A DNA stretch of 64,000 nt, taken from contig CM076659.1 of assembly GCA_038496675.1 (NCBI GenBank), forward strand, positions 21,106,065 through 21,170,064, written 5' to 3'. Source of the stretch: Rachycentron canadum (lineage: Eukaryota > Chordata > Actinopteri > Carangiformes > Rachycentridae). Below the pieces are notes generated by a model. That model saw nothing but the letters and a program-made list of their open reading frames with translations, did not search any database and had not been told where the DNA came from. Shown here piece after piece: positions 25,661 through 37,984 of this stretch. A program made the position numbers and the translations under genes. How positions within the stretch are numbered: position 1 is the stretch's first letter; each line of letters begins with the position of its first letter.

Positions 25661-26152
25661 GGTTGAGAATTTTATTTCTCTTTTGTTTTCTCTTCCAAAT
25701 ATCTTAAAAACTTGTCTGATCATTTACACTGACTGCATTTTTAGCAACATCATGGTATTTGGATATCTCAGCAATTCATTCAGTGGGTATAGTGTTCACC
25801 AAAACCTATGTAAACGACATTCAACTGTTGCAGCTCTGACTTTGCCTGCCTTGACTTTGTGTTCTGCCTTTACCCATCAAATAAAACTTTAGCTGTAACC
25901 CACAGGCACCCATATGGCCTATGTGTATCTAAAGCTCTTTAAAGGACACAACAGTAACAAGCACTGTAGAAAATGGATGTCTTAAACTGTCAACAAAGCC
26001 TGAAGTTCTAATGGCTGTCTATAAATGTCACTGTGGATGTGTCTTTTTTCATAGAGGCAGTTATCAGCTTTTAGATGTGCTTCTGCCTCACCGAAGCACT
26101 CTCTGTCTCTCTCCTCAGGTTGTAAGTGGTCCTGATGTGTCTATATTGATAC

Positions 26153-26560
26153 CCACCTGTTACCGGCAATTTTAGTCACCTCTTTCTGATGAAATATGGA
26201 TGTGGGCCTCGTTCTGTTTCACTCCTCCTTCTTCCCTAAAAGCATCCCTCATGCCTATTTATTGACGTTCCCAGGAGTTATCAGTTAGTAGCTGGCTGTC
26301 CCCTTGCTCTACTGTTTTCCTCTTTTATTAACTCTGTGTATTTCTGTGTGATGAAATATGAATGCATGTCCTTTCTCTTTTCTGTCCCTTCCTTTTTTTT
26401 TTTTTTTTTTTTTCTTCACCACTTACCGGTTGGTTTAGCCAAGTGTTTCTCTCCGATGAAATATGAATACATGTCCCCTTTCTTTCTCTCCACCACTTAC
26501 CGTGCGTCTCAGCTGTGCATCGCTGTGGGATGAAATATAGATGTCTGTCCCCACTCGGAG
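26153..26560 (+). repeat. degenerate four-unit tandem array ('gatgaaatatgaatgcatgtcc')
   Basis: The core GATGAAATATGAATGCATGT recurs at 26189, 26350, 26456 and 26529 with one to four changes. The core is preceded in three units by CCAC(C/T)TGTTACCGG or CCACTTACCG text, and followed by pyrimidine-rich stretches of different length. Unit spacing varies (roughly 75-160 nt). Confidence 0.75.
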
Positions 26561-27479
26561 CCGTGAATGCAGAATGTTATCTATCCATTACAGGGGAAAT
26601 TATGTCTGTCCTCCTTAAGTACTGGGGATTATATATGTTGTTTTGACTTATGAAGTGTTTTAGCCATAAGTCTACATAATCAAAGTGGCTGAATTCATGA
26701 ATGCCTGGATAACTTGAGCTGTCTACCTTGATAGACTTGGATGGGTACACAGAAACTCTCACTGAAAACACTCAAAAACTGTTGAGTGTGACCCCTAACT
26801 TTGATGTCTCACTCCCTTCACCTTTTGTCTCTTTATGTGGACGAAAAGATGGAGGACTCAGGATATCAGTGGTTTAAAAACAGCCAGCATAAGCAGTTCA
26901 ATACGTCTACAGAAAGAGGTTTATTCGGACAGAATTGCACAACAGATAGGACACTGAGGGCGTCACCACTTAATCGCAAAACACACTGCTTTTACTTAAC
27001 AGCTACATGCAAAGAAATAGTGGACAGTCGAGAGGAAATATCTGCATTAATGATGGGAAACCTTTAAAAAACATAGCCATTAGGACCAGTTCAAAACTCA
27101 TTACAACAACAATTGTTCCTTTCACAGAAGAAGAGTCCTGGAAACAAAAGAACTGACATTCTGACGTGTGAACAGATACTAAAGCCACTAGAGCCGGAAA
27201 GACCAGCAACAAACAGTGTAATTGAATCTCAAAATTCACTCATGGAACCAGCCAATCCATGCAGGACAATTACATGCTCTAATTTATCTGATAAGCTTGT
27301 AACACATGGCACTGCAGCTGCCTGTCTCAGTGCTTTTATGAGGATTTTAAGTCATTGTTTACTTGGCTTGGTTGAGGGGTTTAAAGGACATAGCTTGAAT
27401 ATTGAAGACAGGAGCAGTCTCTGCAGTTGAAATGGACTTTCCTCACCCCCCAGTCTAGGCTGCTACTTAGCTTGTTGCA

Positions 27480-29900
27480 GATCTGACCAATGATGACCCC
27501 AGCAGATGAAATCTCCAGCATTAAGTGTGAGCTCTCCTCCATTACACGTCTCATAAATTATCTCCTGCAGCTGAAGTCACTGCTCTAAGACTGCTTGGCC
27601 TCCTTGGATCGGCCTGCCAGCGGGGCCCCAGATGCCGGTAGCCTCCAACCCACTCTCTGCAGAGCTGCCTCCTGGGTCTCAGCTGTAACATTGAAGCATT
27701 TTGCTTTCTCCCTTTGACCCATGTGGATTTAATGACATCAGTGGTGATCTACCATGCAGATATCTATCCAGCAGATAGTACGTCCCCACTACCCAGGAGT
27801 GACGTTGTAGGGGTTGACGGTCCCGCCCATGAAGTGCCCTGACCCCTGCTCTTTGTTTGGCTCTGTGCTTCAACCCCCCTATACCTGTCACCCGGTGTGG
27901 CCAAGCCAGTTACCACCTCAGCTGCTCTCCATTCACCTTGAGCCGCAAGAACCACTTCCCTGTCTTGCAGAGGTTGTTTACTTCTGTCACTTGCAAACTT
28001 CCTCCCGACCTTATAGTTTACACCGATGTGCCTGAAAATGAGTGGAGGATTTTACTGAACTTGCTCGAACACTCATTGATCTTCACCCTGGAGTCCACAC
28101 AGTAATAATAAACGCCAGAACAAATGACGTCATGTCTAGACGATCAGCCTTAAGCTGTGCCAGGACATTATATCACTATGCAACACAATAGAAAATGAAG
28201 AAAAAAGCTGTGTGATGCTCAGGGAGAAATCTCTCTCATCTTGTTCCAGGGCAGCTTGTGGTTTATATTTAAGTTTATAGATCCCCAAATCTTATTTTGG
28301 CTTCATAGATGAATTCTCAGAGCTCCTGTCAACAACCCTATCCATATATGATAGATTTTTAATTCTAAGTCATTTTATATTATTAATGCTGCTGCACCTC
28401 TAACAGTCTAATTGCTGAGTTTTTATCCATGATTGATTCTTGTAATTTATCTCTCTCCCAACTGATCCCCCTCATAGTCAGGGTCATACACTCATCAGTT
28501 TATTTCTGATTGCTAGTCTATATGCTTTAGCATATATTTGGTTTTAGCTCTCACTCACAGCAGTGGTCTAGTAGTTATCTACTTTTATTCAATTATGTCA
28601 TAGTCTAATATTTCAAATCCCAAGGTGCTTTTTACCACTGTAATCCATGCCACTCATGCTCCACCTGTCCCTTTTGTTGATGCTATTCCTGCAGCCTGCA
28701 ATGTGATTTAGTTCTTTTTAATCTCATCTCTCGTGTCAAAATGTTACGTGGCCAAATATCTCTCCTTTGCTCTCTTCAACGCCATACCTCAACTGACACT
28801 GATAGAAATGATCAACAAAATTATTCCTTCCACATGTTCTCATTTTGACTTTTGATTTTTAAAGAAATTTTTAGCACATTTAAATAGCTTCCATTCCTCT
28901 GGTACTGAGCTCGCTGTTTCAGAATTGCTTTTCTTCAACTTGAATGCACCTGAAGTGGCTTTTTACAATTTCTGACCACTTTGGCCTGTAGTCCTGTAGA
29001 AGATTGTTGGAAATCAGCTTTTAGCCTTTGTGAATGATACAATTAAATTTTTCCATTCAAATTTTGGTTGAAACCACAGAACAGAAACTGCCCTCCTCAA
29101 GGTTATAAATGGGCTGCTTTCACCTGACAGCTCCTGTTCAGCATTTCACACAGTTTATCACACATTGCTCATGTCCTATTGAAAGAAATGGATGAAGTTC
29201 CTGCACCTAAAGGCTGCCCTCTGAAGTTCCTCAGGGCTCAGCACTGGGCCTGATTTTGTTCACCATATTCATGCTGCCATTCGGAGATCTCATAACGGTG
29301 CACATTAATTTTTATTTTTATGCAGGTGATACCCAGGTTTAGCTCAGGCTTGACCCCAGTCATTTCAATGAAGTTTTTTCACTCATAACATGTCTCGAGG
29401 ACCTTCATAAATGGGTAGCTCAAAATTTCCTTCAGCTCAGCTCAAAAAATAACTGAGAAAGTTTTATTTGGCACTGACTCAAACACGTACTACCATTTTA
29501 TGATCCCACTGTGTAGAAACCTTGGCAGTTTAATTGACAGCAACCTCACTTTGAAAAGCAATATGAAATCTGTCATATAGTCATACTTTTTTTCAACTTT
29601 TCAATTTCCAGAATTAATCCATGTCTATGTATCAAAATCCTTGAAATAGTCATTCATGCTTTTATTTCATCATGACTAGATTATTGCAACTGCCTTTTCT
29701 CTCCCTTTCTCTCTTCTCTCTGCAATTAATGCAGCTGTCAGGATTTTAACAGGTACCAGAAAATTAGACAGCAATACACCTGTCCTTTAATCTTTGCACT
29801 GTCTGCCTGTTTAAGAGTTAATTTTTAAATTATACTTGTCAGCTTTAAAGCCCCATGTCCATGCCAAGGCCCCCCGAGGTCCTCATGTGTTGCTGTCATG
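27480..29900 (+). mobile_element. decayed L2/CR1-type LINE
   Basis: Translated similarity, broken by stops and frameshifts, follows the order of a two-ORF LINE. Near 27930-27970 a peptide ending NHFPVLQRLF resembles the variable-region motif of L2-like ORF1, and near 28094-28130 the peptide TVIINARTNDVMSRRS resembles the GTND block of the SGNH-esterase found in some CR1/L2 ORF1 proteins. From about 29080 reverse-transcriptase motifs appear: VPQGSALGLILF at 29226-29261, FYFYAGDTQV at 29310-29339, then CLEDLHKWVAQNFLQL near 29393 and ISRINPCLCIKILEIVIHAF near 29610. The catalytic YADD is YAGD here, and many stops follow, so it is inactive. The endonuclease region in between is not readable by eye. 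It gives a plausible source of the enzymes SINEs once used, but that link is inference. Confidence 0.82.
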
Positions 29901-30305
29901 GTGGCTCCTTAATTCATACAAATGATGTAAATTACAGGTATGTTTCTCTGCTTCCTACTGAGCTCTGAACACAGGACCCTAATAAAGAAGAGGGCTTAGT
30001 TAAGTTTCAACGTGTGATTTGAATATCCAGAATAATCAGAAACTTCCTTTGAACACTAACACTAACGAACAATGAACACAACCGGTAAAATTACCAGTGA
30101 GAGAACAACGACATATCTCAGACTGGACAAATAAAACTATTGTCAGTTTGAGATTCTGCAATACTTTATAGTGAATAACATAAAATGTTCATGATTCTAT
30201 AAATCTAGATGTGATGAGGGACTGTGTGAACAAAGTTCCTGGCATCAGGACACATGTGGATATATTTACATGTATGCACACCCAATGTATATTGATATAA
30301 TTATG

Positions 30306-30943
30306 TACAGTACTGTGCAAAAGTCTTTGGCCACCCTTAGATTTGTTATTTTAACAATGATATAATGACCATTTTTAATTATTTCTCAGTCTCTTTATTA
30401 GAATGCAACCAGTAAATACAGGAAATGTGTATGTAGTATTAAAAAAATTAAGCTTCCATAGGATTTCCCTTTGAGAGTGGCCTTGCTGATGCAAAATTAT
30501 AATTTTTTGTCTGTCAAATTCTGTGATCTTTGTCATTTTGAATGGAATGATGTGACTGAAAGTTGGTCTTAGCAGCAAATATTAGCAGCTTCCAATGAGT
30601 TGACCTCATACACAACATGTGTGCGTATTGCTCAACTGACATGAAGCTGAACGTGAAATAGTCGACAAATACAGGTGTTAGCAATGACATTAATTGTGGT
30701 TCATTCCATTTAGGTTTAAGAGCCACGTTCCTGCTGTTGCTCAAGTGTGAGGGGAAGTCACACTGAATACTTAAAATTTTAGCCGATAGAAGCTGCTTTT
30801 TTTTTGTTTGTTTGTTTTTTTATACTGCTACACATTACCTGTATTTTCTGGATGTATTCTAATAAAGAGACTGAGAAATAATTAAAAATGGTCATCATGT
30901 TATTGTTAAAACAACAAATAAGACTTTTGCGCAGTACTGTGTA
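30306..30943 (-). mobile_element. internally deleted Tc1-type transposon
   Basis: The ends are inverted repeats of about 120 nt: the left starts TACAGTACTGTGCAAAAGTC, and the reverse complement of the right end reads TACACAGTACTGCGCAAAAG. Both continue into ATTTTTAATTATTTCTCAGTC and TCTTTATTAGAAT. A TA precedes the left end as in Tc1/mariner insertions. Between them the minus strand encodes only a short relic with MTKITEFDRQKIIILHQQG (30480-30540), matching the N-terminal helix-turn-helix of Tc1 transposases. The DDE catalytic region is missing. At about 640 bp it is a non-autonomous derivative. Confidence 0.85.
30375..30578 (-). pseudogene. Tc1 transposase N-terminal relic
   Basis: A 67-codon open frame whose residues 15-40 (KMTKITEFDRQKIIILHQQG and the following HSQREI) look like the first DNA-binding helix-turn-helix of a Tc1-family transposase. 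Beyond this the frame runs through unrelated sequence into the terminal repeat. Full transposases are about 340 residues, so no enzyme can be made. Confidence 0.72.
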
Positions 30944-30968
30944 TATAGTACTATGTATATATGTAGGC

Positions 30969-31012
30969 ATATATATACACACACACACACACATATATAT
31001 ATATATGCATAT
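30969..31012. repeat. compound (AT)(AC)(AT) microsatellite
   Basis: ATATATAC, ACACACAC, ATATATAT blocks just outside the right end of the Tc1 element at 30943. Confidence 0.9.
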
Positions 31013-31742
31013 ACAGACATATATAAATATAGACATCCTCCAGCATTTTAACATCTGAGACTAAAACTGATTTTTCCTGTACAAATCAAATTGTCAACTA
31101 AAGTTATTAACCCTATTGTCTGAATGTTTACTTGTTTGTTTTATGAAACAAAAATATCAAAAATCTAAATATTAGACTCAACAACATACAGCATTGTGTG
31201 CAATGTATTTCACATTTATCTTATTATTATATTCAAATGGTATTTATTTTTGCTGAAATGCGTCCGAACTGTCTCCTTGATTACTTGACAATGTTTTTTT
31301 CTGAACTTTGAGCCAACAAGCAAACTGAACTGAACTCTACTCCAATCCATTTGGCAATATATTTAAAAGGAAATGGACTGATATTGAGGCGGCAAAAAAG
31401 AAACTTGCTTCTAAATCTGGACACAAAAAGGATCATAAAAGGCCCCTTTTGTGTCCATCAGCAGATCTGAAGTGTCAGCAGTTTTCTCTGAGTGGTGGAG
31501 CGGCGTGTCTTCCCTCTCTGTCCCTTTCATCCCTGTTTTGTCATTTGTTGTTTCTCTCTGTCTGAAAGAATGAGAAAGGTGGTGGTAAAGTATGTATTAT
31601 TAAACAGCGATGTGTGTTCCTGCTGTAATGGAACAAAGTAGAAAAGTGTTGCCTCTCTCACGGTACTATATCTAGATGTCTGTCACTTAAACACATACAT
31701 ACACACATCAAGACAGCCTGTTAGAACCACGCTGAGTCACAA

Positions 31743-31747
31743 ACACA

Positions 31748-31803
<56 letters not shown>

Positions 31804-31898
31804 CGCATTCATATGCACGAGATAAAAAGCCCAAAGCGCCAACAAGTGGTGTACTCATGTACGAAAGGAATCGTTGGGGAAATATCTCTACACTTTCC

Positions 31899-31952
<54 letters not shown>
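31743..31952. repeat. two (CA)n arrays flanking 106 nt
   Basis: (CA)n at 31743-31800 and at 31907-31952 in the same orientation, with unique sequence between. Both-strand open frames here are microsatellite translations. Confidence 0.95.
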
Positions 31953-31956
<4 letters not shown>

Positions 31957-32868
31957 CTGGCAGTTTTCTGCAGAAATCAGCACATTGAACTAATCCATTA
32001 GCTCTTGCTGTTGGGAGCGAGAGAAACAGAAGTGAACTTTGCTATCAGGCCCAAAACTTTCCTCTTTTTCTAATCATCTCTGGAAACATCCCTCCTTCCT
32101 CCTTCCCTCTACAGTGGAGCGATGAAAGAGAAAAGGGGGCACGATGAGGTGAAAGTGAGGAGAGAAGCGATGAGCAGAGATAGGGAAAAGAGGGGAAAAA
32201 AGAGATTGGCTGCAGAAAGAGAAGGAGGAAGGAGGGAGAGATTGAGAGGGTGACGAGAGGGAGAGGTGCTAAATTTTGCTACTTGAAATGCTCTTTCCAT
32301 CCATCAGCATCGCCAAATGCACGCAAATATGATGACGGGAAGAAATGGAACATCAAGACGGAGATAAGAGTGAAGGTGGAGAGGGAATGTATAGATGGAA
32401 AAATAGTGTGAATTGATCCCTTTTTAAGGACCTTTTTAAAAAAAAAAAAAAAAAAAAACTGTGCTCCTGTGTTTTTGCTGCATGCTCAGGATTCAGTGTT
32501 ATATCAGACAGGAGGGTTGTGAAAGCTCTGCAGTAATCAGGTTTATTTAATGCTCCACCGATCCAGAGTTATTTTATACTGACAAAGAAACATGAGGTGT
32601 TGCTTATAAAGCAGCTTAAACAGAGCTTTTTAGTCTCTTTATTTTTAGCAGCAGCTGACAGATATTTTTAATAAATAAACTTTGACTAGGAGCCAGATTT
32701 TTTTTTTTTTTTTTTAGAGCCAAAAAACTGAGGTAAAATCAGAACTTGTGGTGAACGGGAACACAACTCCAAATGAATGCTAATGCAAGGCTGTGATTGA
32801 TAGGAGTTATCACTTAGCTTTTCATTCTAGTCAGACACTAGCTTGCTAGTTTGCTCTGGACCACATTG

Positions 32869-33157
32869 TGACATGAAATAGTCGACAATAAATGTGACAT
32901 TAATTATGGTTCATCCCATTTAGGTTTAAGAGCCAGGTTCCTGCTATTGCTCAAGTGTAATGGGAGGTCACACTGAATATTTGCCACTTTAGCCTTTTTT
33001 TTCTGATTTTAGTTCTGTTTTCTAATACTGCTACACGTTTCCTGTATTTGCTGGTTGTATTTTAATAAAGAGACTGAGAAATAATCACATACGGCCATTA
33101 TAACATTGCTAAAACAACAAATCTAAGGGTGGCTTAAGACTTCTGCACAGTACTGTA
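32869..33157 (-). mobile_element. truncated second copy of the Tc1-type element
   Basis: It aligns with 30640-30943: GTGGTTCAT/ATGGTTCAT, CATTTAGGTTTAAGAGCCA, TTCCTGCTGTTGCTC/TTCCTGCTATTGCTC, GGTCACACTGAATA, TAATAAAGAGACTGAGAAAT and an end CACAGTACTGTA. Only one terminal repeat remains; the other half is absent. It is in the same orientation as the copy at 30306, about 2.2 kb away. Confidence 0.82.
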
Positions 33158-33820
33158 TGCCTCTACAAGAGCATAAAAATAAAACATTATTGATATATAC
33201 TACCTTTATGCCTGTGAAAAAGTGAAAAAATGAACTGAAATTTGGTCACACTCTATTCCAGAGGTCAAATCTGAAATACCTCCATCTCTGAAAATGAACT
33301 TCACGGTTGAAACAATGGAGAAAGTATCACGCTGCAGTCATAAATGCCTTCCATCAGCTCATCTGCTGCACTATATTCGGTGATTCTGCTCAATATATTA
33401 TAAAGAGTATGCATAATGTGTTTATATATTTATATGTGTGAAATGGTGGAAAAGAACCATTTAGGACATTAGTGTGGTTTTTTCTCATCCAAATGATTGC
33501 AGCGCACCCCCGGTTACTTACCATTAACTGTACATTGCTTTTTTGTGTTGCACTGTGGGAGCTCCCATTTGACTGTATTTCTAAATGGCAAACAGAAATT
33601 ATAGTTAATTGCTGTATACAGGCCTTACAGGTTCATCCTGTCAAGTAGAGGATTTCCACTCCGGACGCCGTGGACCTGCCTGCTGGGAGGTATTTCAGCC
33701 ACTTTTTTAATGAGTGTATAACAGCACCTGACTGTAATGGATTGAACAGTGCCCTTATTAACCACCTTTTGATCATGTCTGTGTACAAACAGGAAGAATT
33801 GATTTCCTGTATAGGCCGGA

Positions 33821-33821
33821 C

Positions 33822-33851
<30 letters not shown>
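33821..33851. repeat. poly(A) tract
   Basis: About 22 A, then GAAGAAAAAA. Confidence 0.9.
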
Positions 33852-33852
<1 letters not shown>

Positions 33853-34011
33853 CGACTTTGCTGACTCTGCACTGATAAGAGACAGTGTGGATGTGTGTGC
33901 CACTTTATAACCCAGGGAGGTGAGTGTGCATGTGTGTGCACATTTGTGTTTATGAATGACTGTTTGTCGGCTGTTCTGTACTGCATGACAATATGTTGGT
34001 GGTTTTGTTTC

Positions 34012-34345
34012 TAGGTGACATCTAGCGGTCGTAGTGATGATGACAGGGGCAAAGGGAAAAGTGCTGTGACGTAGTTTGTGGAGCGACAAAGTCCACATGA
34101 GGAGCAGGTTAAGGTAGAAGGATGGGTCAACAAAACGCAGGAGTATGAAGCAGGAGAGCGGTGTTTGATTCCCACATGAAAGTAGCCGTTGATGTCGTTT
34201 CCGTTACTGCTTAACAAAGTTAACCATGTTGTTATTGTAACCAAAGATCGTCTAATGTTTTATATTTCCAAATCACAATCCTTTCTGAAACCTAGATTAA
34301 CTAATAAGTAATAACTCTAGCAACAAAGGTCGGTTCACCACCATC
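34012..34345 (+). repeat. dispersed repeat family K, copy 3
   Basis: Starts with TAGGTGACATCTAGCGGTC and GATGATGACAGGGGCAAAGG, followed by GGATGGGTCAACAAAACGCA, GTGTTTGATTCCCACATG, a block around TTAACCATGTTGTTATTGTA and TAGCAACAAAGG. It is the most complete copy in the window and links the 5' part seen at 5036 with the 3' part seen at 3215. Confidence 0.78.
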
Positions 34346-35520
34346 TACATGTTTATTATTGTAACCACTACAACCAACCTCAATAGTAAGTGTTCATAAA
34401 GGTGCTCAGCCATATTCGTTTTTTTTTTTTTTTTTAATATCATGACTGTGTTGTGATGTAATGACTTAAATAAACTCTTTGAATATCACTGTTATCATTT
34501 TTCTGCATCTGTCTCATTTTTCTGGGCTGTGACTGCAACTGGAACGTTCTTACATTTTTCATAATCTTTTACAGTGGATATTTTTCTTTTTTTTTCGGTT
34601 TATTAAGTTCTCATTCTGTCTAGTATAATTATTTCATCTGCATTATCTTACAGCTTTGGTTAATTTCCCTCAAATATCATCCACAGTATCCATTTAGCAC
34701 CCACAGAAATATTAATCAGGGTTTTCTTTTTTTCTTTTTCTCCACTACTGAGCACTAAAGTTTGATGGGTTATGCAGCAAAACAATTTCCATGATCATCT
34801 CACATTATCAAAAGTTTTGCAGTCGCCTTTTTAATTACACAAGTCTCGGTGAAGATCAACAAAGTATGAAAACTTGGGGCACATTTCCAGTGGCTGGGTA
34901 TCATTTATATCGCAGCCAGTCAGGATGACAGTAAAGGTTACATGCTTTCCAAGTGTGTGCTCAAGTTTTCATATTTAATCAGAGTCTCTTGAACAGATCA
35001 TTTCCACCACATTTTTATCAACCACTGTCTTTAATCAATGCCATTTCTGCTCCTGTCCACATCCATTGAGCCTGTTCAGACGAGCGTATCCCCACTCACC
35101 CGAAACGGCACAAAATAAAATTAGACCAAATTCTAATTAAAATGCCGTCACTTAATGGGAGCCTGTCAGCTCTGTCAGTGCAGCTAAATTAGCCAAAAAT
35201 GTAACCTTTATCACTTAAATGAATTACAAATGTATCACTTTAGGTGAATTAAGGGCTTGTATTGTGTACGGGGGACGTGCTCGCACTCATCCCTTGTCTT
35301 TCTGCGATATTGATTAGGACAAAATCAATGGGACAGTTTGCACTCCCGCTGATGTACTCAGTCAATCAGTTAGATTTAATCTCACTGCTGCCTGTGACTC
35401 ATTTGTTAGCGACTGAAATCCGTTTATAACCACTTCTCTCCCTCTCATCATCCTCATGTTTTCATCATTTTCATTCGCCTTGCTCTCCATCCTCCTCTCT
35501 CATCTCCTGTGCTGCTCTTC

Positions 35521-35596
35521 CTTTTTTTTTTTTTTTTTTCTTTTTGGGTCATTGTTCTCTCATCTCTCTCTCCTCCTCCCCCAGGTGTGTGTGTGT

Positions 35597-35636
<40 letters not shown>

Positions 35637-36085
35637 TTAAAGGAGGTGGATTTGTCAAAGTGCCAACACTGACTTCCAATTATTACCTTGTTCCCCTTCC
35701 CCTCTCCTTCTCTCCTTCCCTCCCTCTTCTCCCTCTCTTACCCCCTCCCCTTGAGCCCCATCTTTTCTTTCTCACCCTCTCTTTTCTTCTTTTTTGCTCC
35801 CTCCATCTCCCTGATGGAGTCAGACTTATATCTCTATTAGTCAGGGAATTAGGCAGAAAGACAGATTGGAAGAAAATCAGCTTTCCTTGGAGGAGTAAAT
35901 TTTCTCCCTCTATCACACCATCACTATTTTCTCTCCCCTCCCTCTCCTCTCCTCCCCTGCCCTCTCTAACTTTCTCGTCGACTTCCATTTTATCGCGCCA
36001 TTATTATTCTCCCCCGCTCCCCTCCTGCCTCAACTTTCTCTTTCTCCCTCTCTATCACTCTATCGCCATTTTCTTCCCTTTCTTC
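35521..36085. repeat. poly(T), (GT)n and long polypyrimidine tract
   Basis: T run at 35523-35540, (GT)n at 35584-35635, then C/T-dominated sequence from about 35690 to 36085 with brief mixed interruption at 35815-35890. The 164-codon open frame is S/P/L-rich because of this composition and is not supported as a gene. Confidence 0.85.
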
Positions 36086-36464
36086 CTGCCTCTGTGACAG
36101 ACTAATTTCAGAGTTGTTTTAGCATAGTTAATGAACGCCCACAGCCCCTGACTCTGATTTTCTAAATGACAGGGGGCTGGAGGGGAAGCACTTAAAGGAA
36201 AAAAATAAGGCTGCACACAGAGCCCGGCTATTGAGACTAGTGTGTGATGTCTTTCTGTGTGAATGAACATGAATATTCACAGCAAATGTCATAAGCATGG
36301 ATAGAACTGGTTGTGGTAACCCAGTGCATCTTTATTAAAAGACTTGTATTTATTGTTGTAATTTAGTTTTTATGCCTTGTTGAGCAGATCTCAAAGAGAT
36401 TTTATTCTCAATTAAACTTTCACCTGTTTAATTAATGGAAAAGGGAAAAAAAAAAGATCTGTGA

Positions 36465-36560
36465 AACCCATTTTCCACTGGTCAAAAATCCACCAAGCCT
36501 CACATTGGGCTTGTGTCTGCAGTGGAAAAGGCTACAACCAGCATTTACCTCCGGGTCAAG
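36465..36560 (+). repeat. MITE-like remnant ('attttccactggtcaaaaatccacc')
   Basis: CATTTTCCACTGGTCAAAAA, TCCACCAAGCCTCACATTGG and CTGCAGTGGAAAAGGCTACA resemble the other half of the element type seen at 47320, with 'ttttccac' and 'gtggaaaa' as inverted ends. Boundaries are uncertain. Confidence 0.5.
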
Positions 36561-37984
36561 TGACTCTGCAGTAGAAGTCGGTATTTATCGGCTCCAGCTC
36601 CCATCGACATTGATGTAAACACTACATCTGGGTGAACGCGCAAATCTTCGACCCTTTCCAGAGCTGTAGCGTCTTTCAGAGCACAGACACTGCAAACACA
36701 CCTGTCGCCTCAACAACAAGCTGCTGTTACACACTGCGGCTACACTGCACTCTGTTATGAAAGAGTGCGCCGCAGCCTCGAAATGAGTTTCAAAATCGCC
36801 GACCAAAGGGTCTCTTACGGAGGTCCTTCAACTTTTACAGGAGCAATAGTCCAGACATGTTTTACCTGTGTGCACAGCAGCTAGCAGCTCACTCTGGGTC
36901 TGTGTGTGTGTTTGATGACATTGGTCGCTGCAATTGTATGTGTCCTCTCAGGTAAACTCAGATTTCAGTGTAAAAGGAAGAAAGAATTGATTATAATCAA
37001 TTACCTGTGCATGTATGTATGTAGTGAATGACTACCTGATGAATACCTTCATATTCAGTGGGTCAATACATGACTGAAGGAAATGAATCAATGTTTCTTG
37101 GTTGAACGTACAGTGTGTTTGATTGAAAAGTGGCTCAGAAGACCAACATTATCCAGCATTCTTCATGAATGACAGATGTGCTGTGCAAAATATGTACAGT
37201 GATATGTCTTTGAATCACATGACATCATGTATTTGTGTCACTGATAAAAGCTGCCAAAGGTGAAAAAAAAAAATAAAATAACAGGTCGAGAAAATTTCAC
37301 ACTCTTCATGTAGAGCTACCTGTGATTCATTTCTCTCACTGAATCATCAAAAATACAGATTATACACACTTCACATGGAAGATTATGCAAATCCATCATC
37401 AAGATCGTACGTGGTCTTCACTAACGCCATCTGTGAGGAGGACGAAATATTCAAACTGGCTTCAATAACTGTGAATAACTGCTGTACCATAACAAGTGTC
37501 CACATCCATACACACTGTACATGTAAGGATAAGAGGATACATACATCACCACAACCTTACGTTTCTATGTGAACTCTTCAGTGGGAGTAAATGTCATTAG
37601 TACACTGGAAAATAACATGTATACTGACAGGCCAAATGAAATTTTCCTTGGCCCTTTTTACAGACGTTCAATTAACAGGGTTTAACAGAATTAGGGCTAA
37701 AATTAAGTCGAACGTGCTCATATATCAATCAATATTAATGTCCGTTTTGTGTAGATTATGTAACACAATAATAAAACGGGCAACTAATGTGTGATACAAT
37801 AGGAAACGTAATCTAAATCCAGAGTAAACAATCACTGCATCACTTAGTCTGGATGTTGTTGGGCTTACCCAGAGTTTCCATTTAAAGGAGCTACTTGAAT
37901 GTTTTGCTATTTCTCCATACCCAGCGTTAGCATTAACAGCCATGTATGTATAGTTAAATAATATTGTGACTTCAGTTTCAAACT

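Noticed and set aside
35603..36097. 164-codon S/P/L-rich frame
   Set aside because: Composition artefact of (GT)n plus a polypyrimidine tract.
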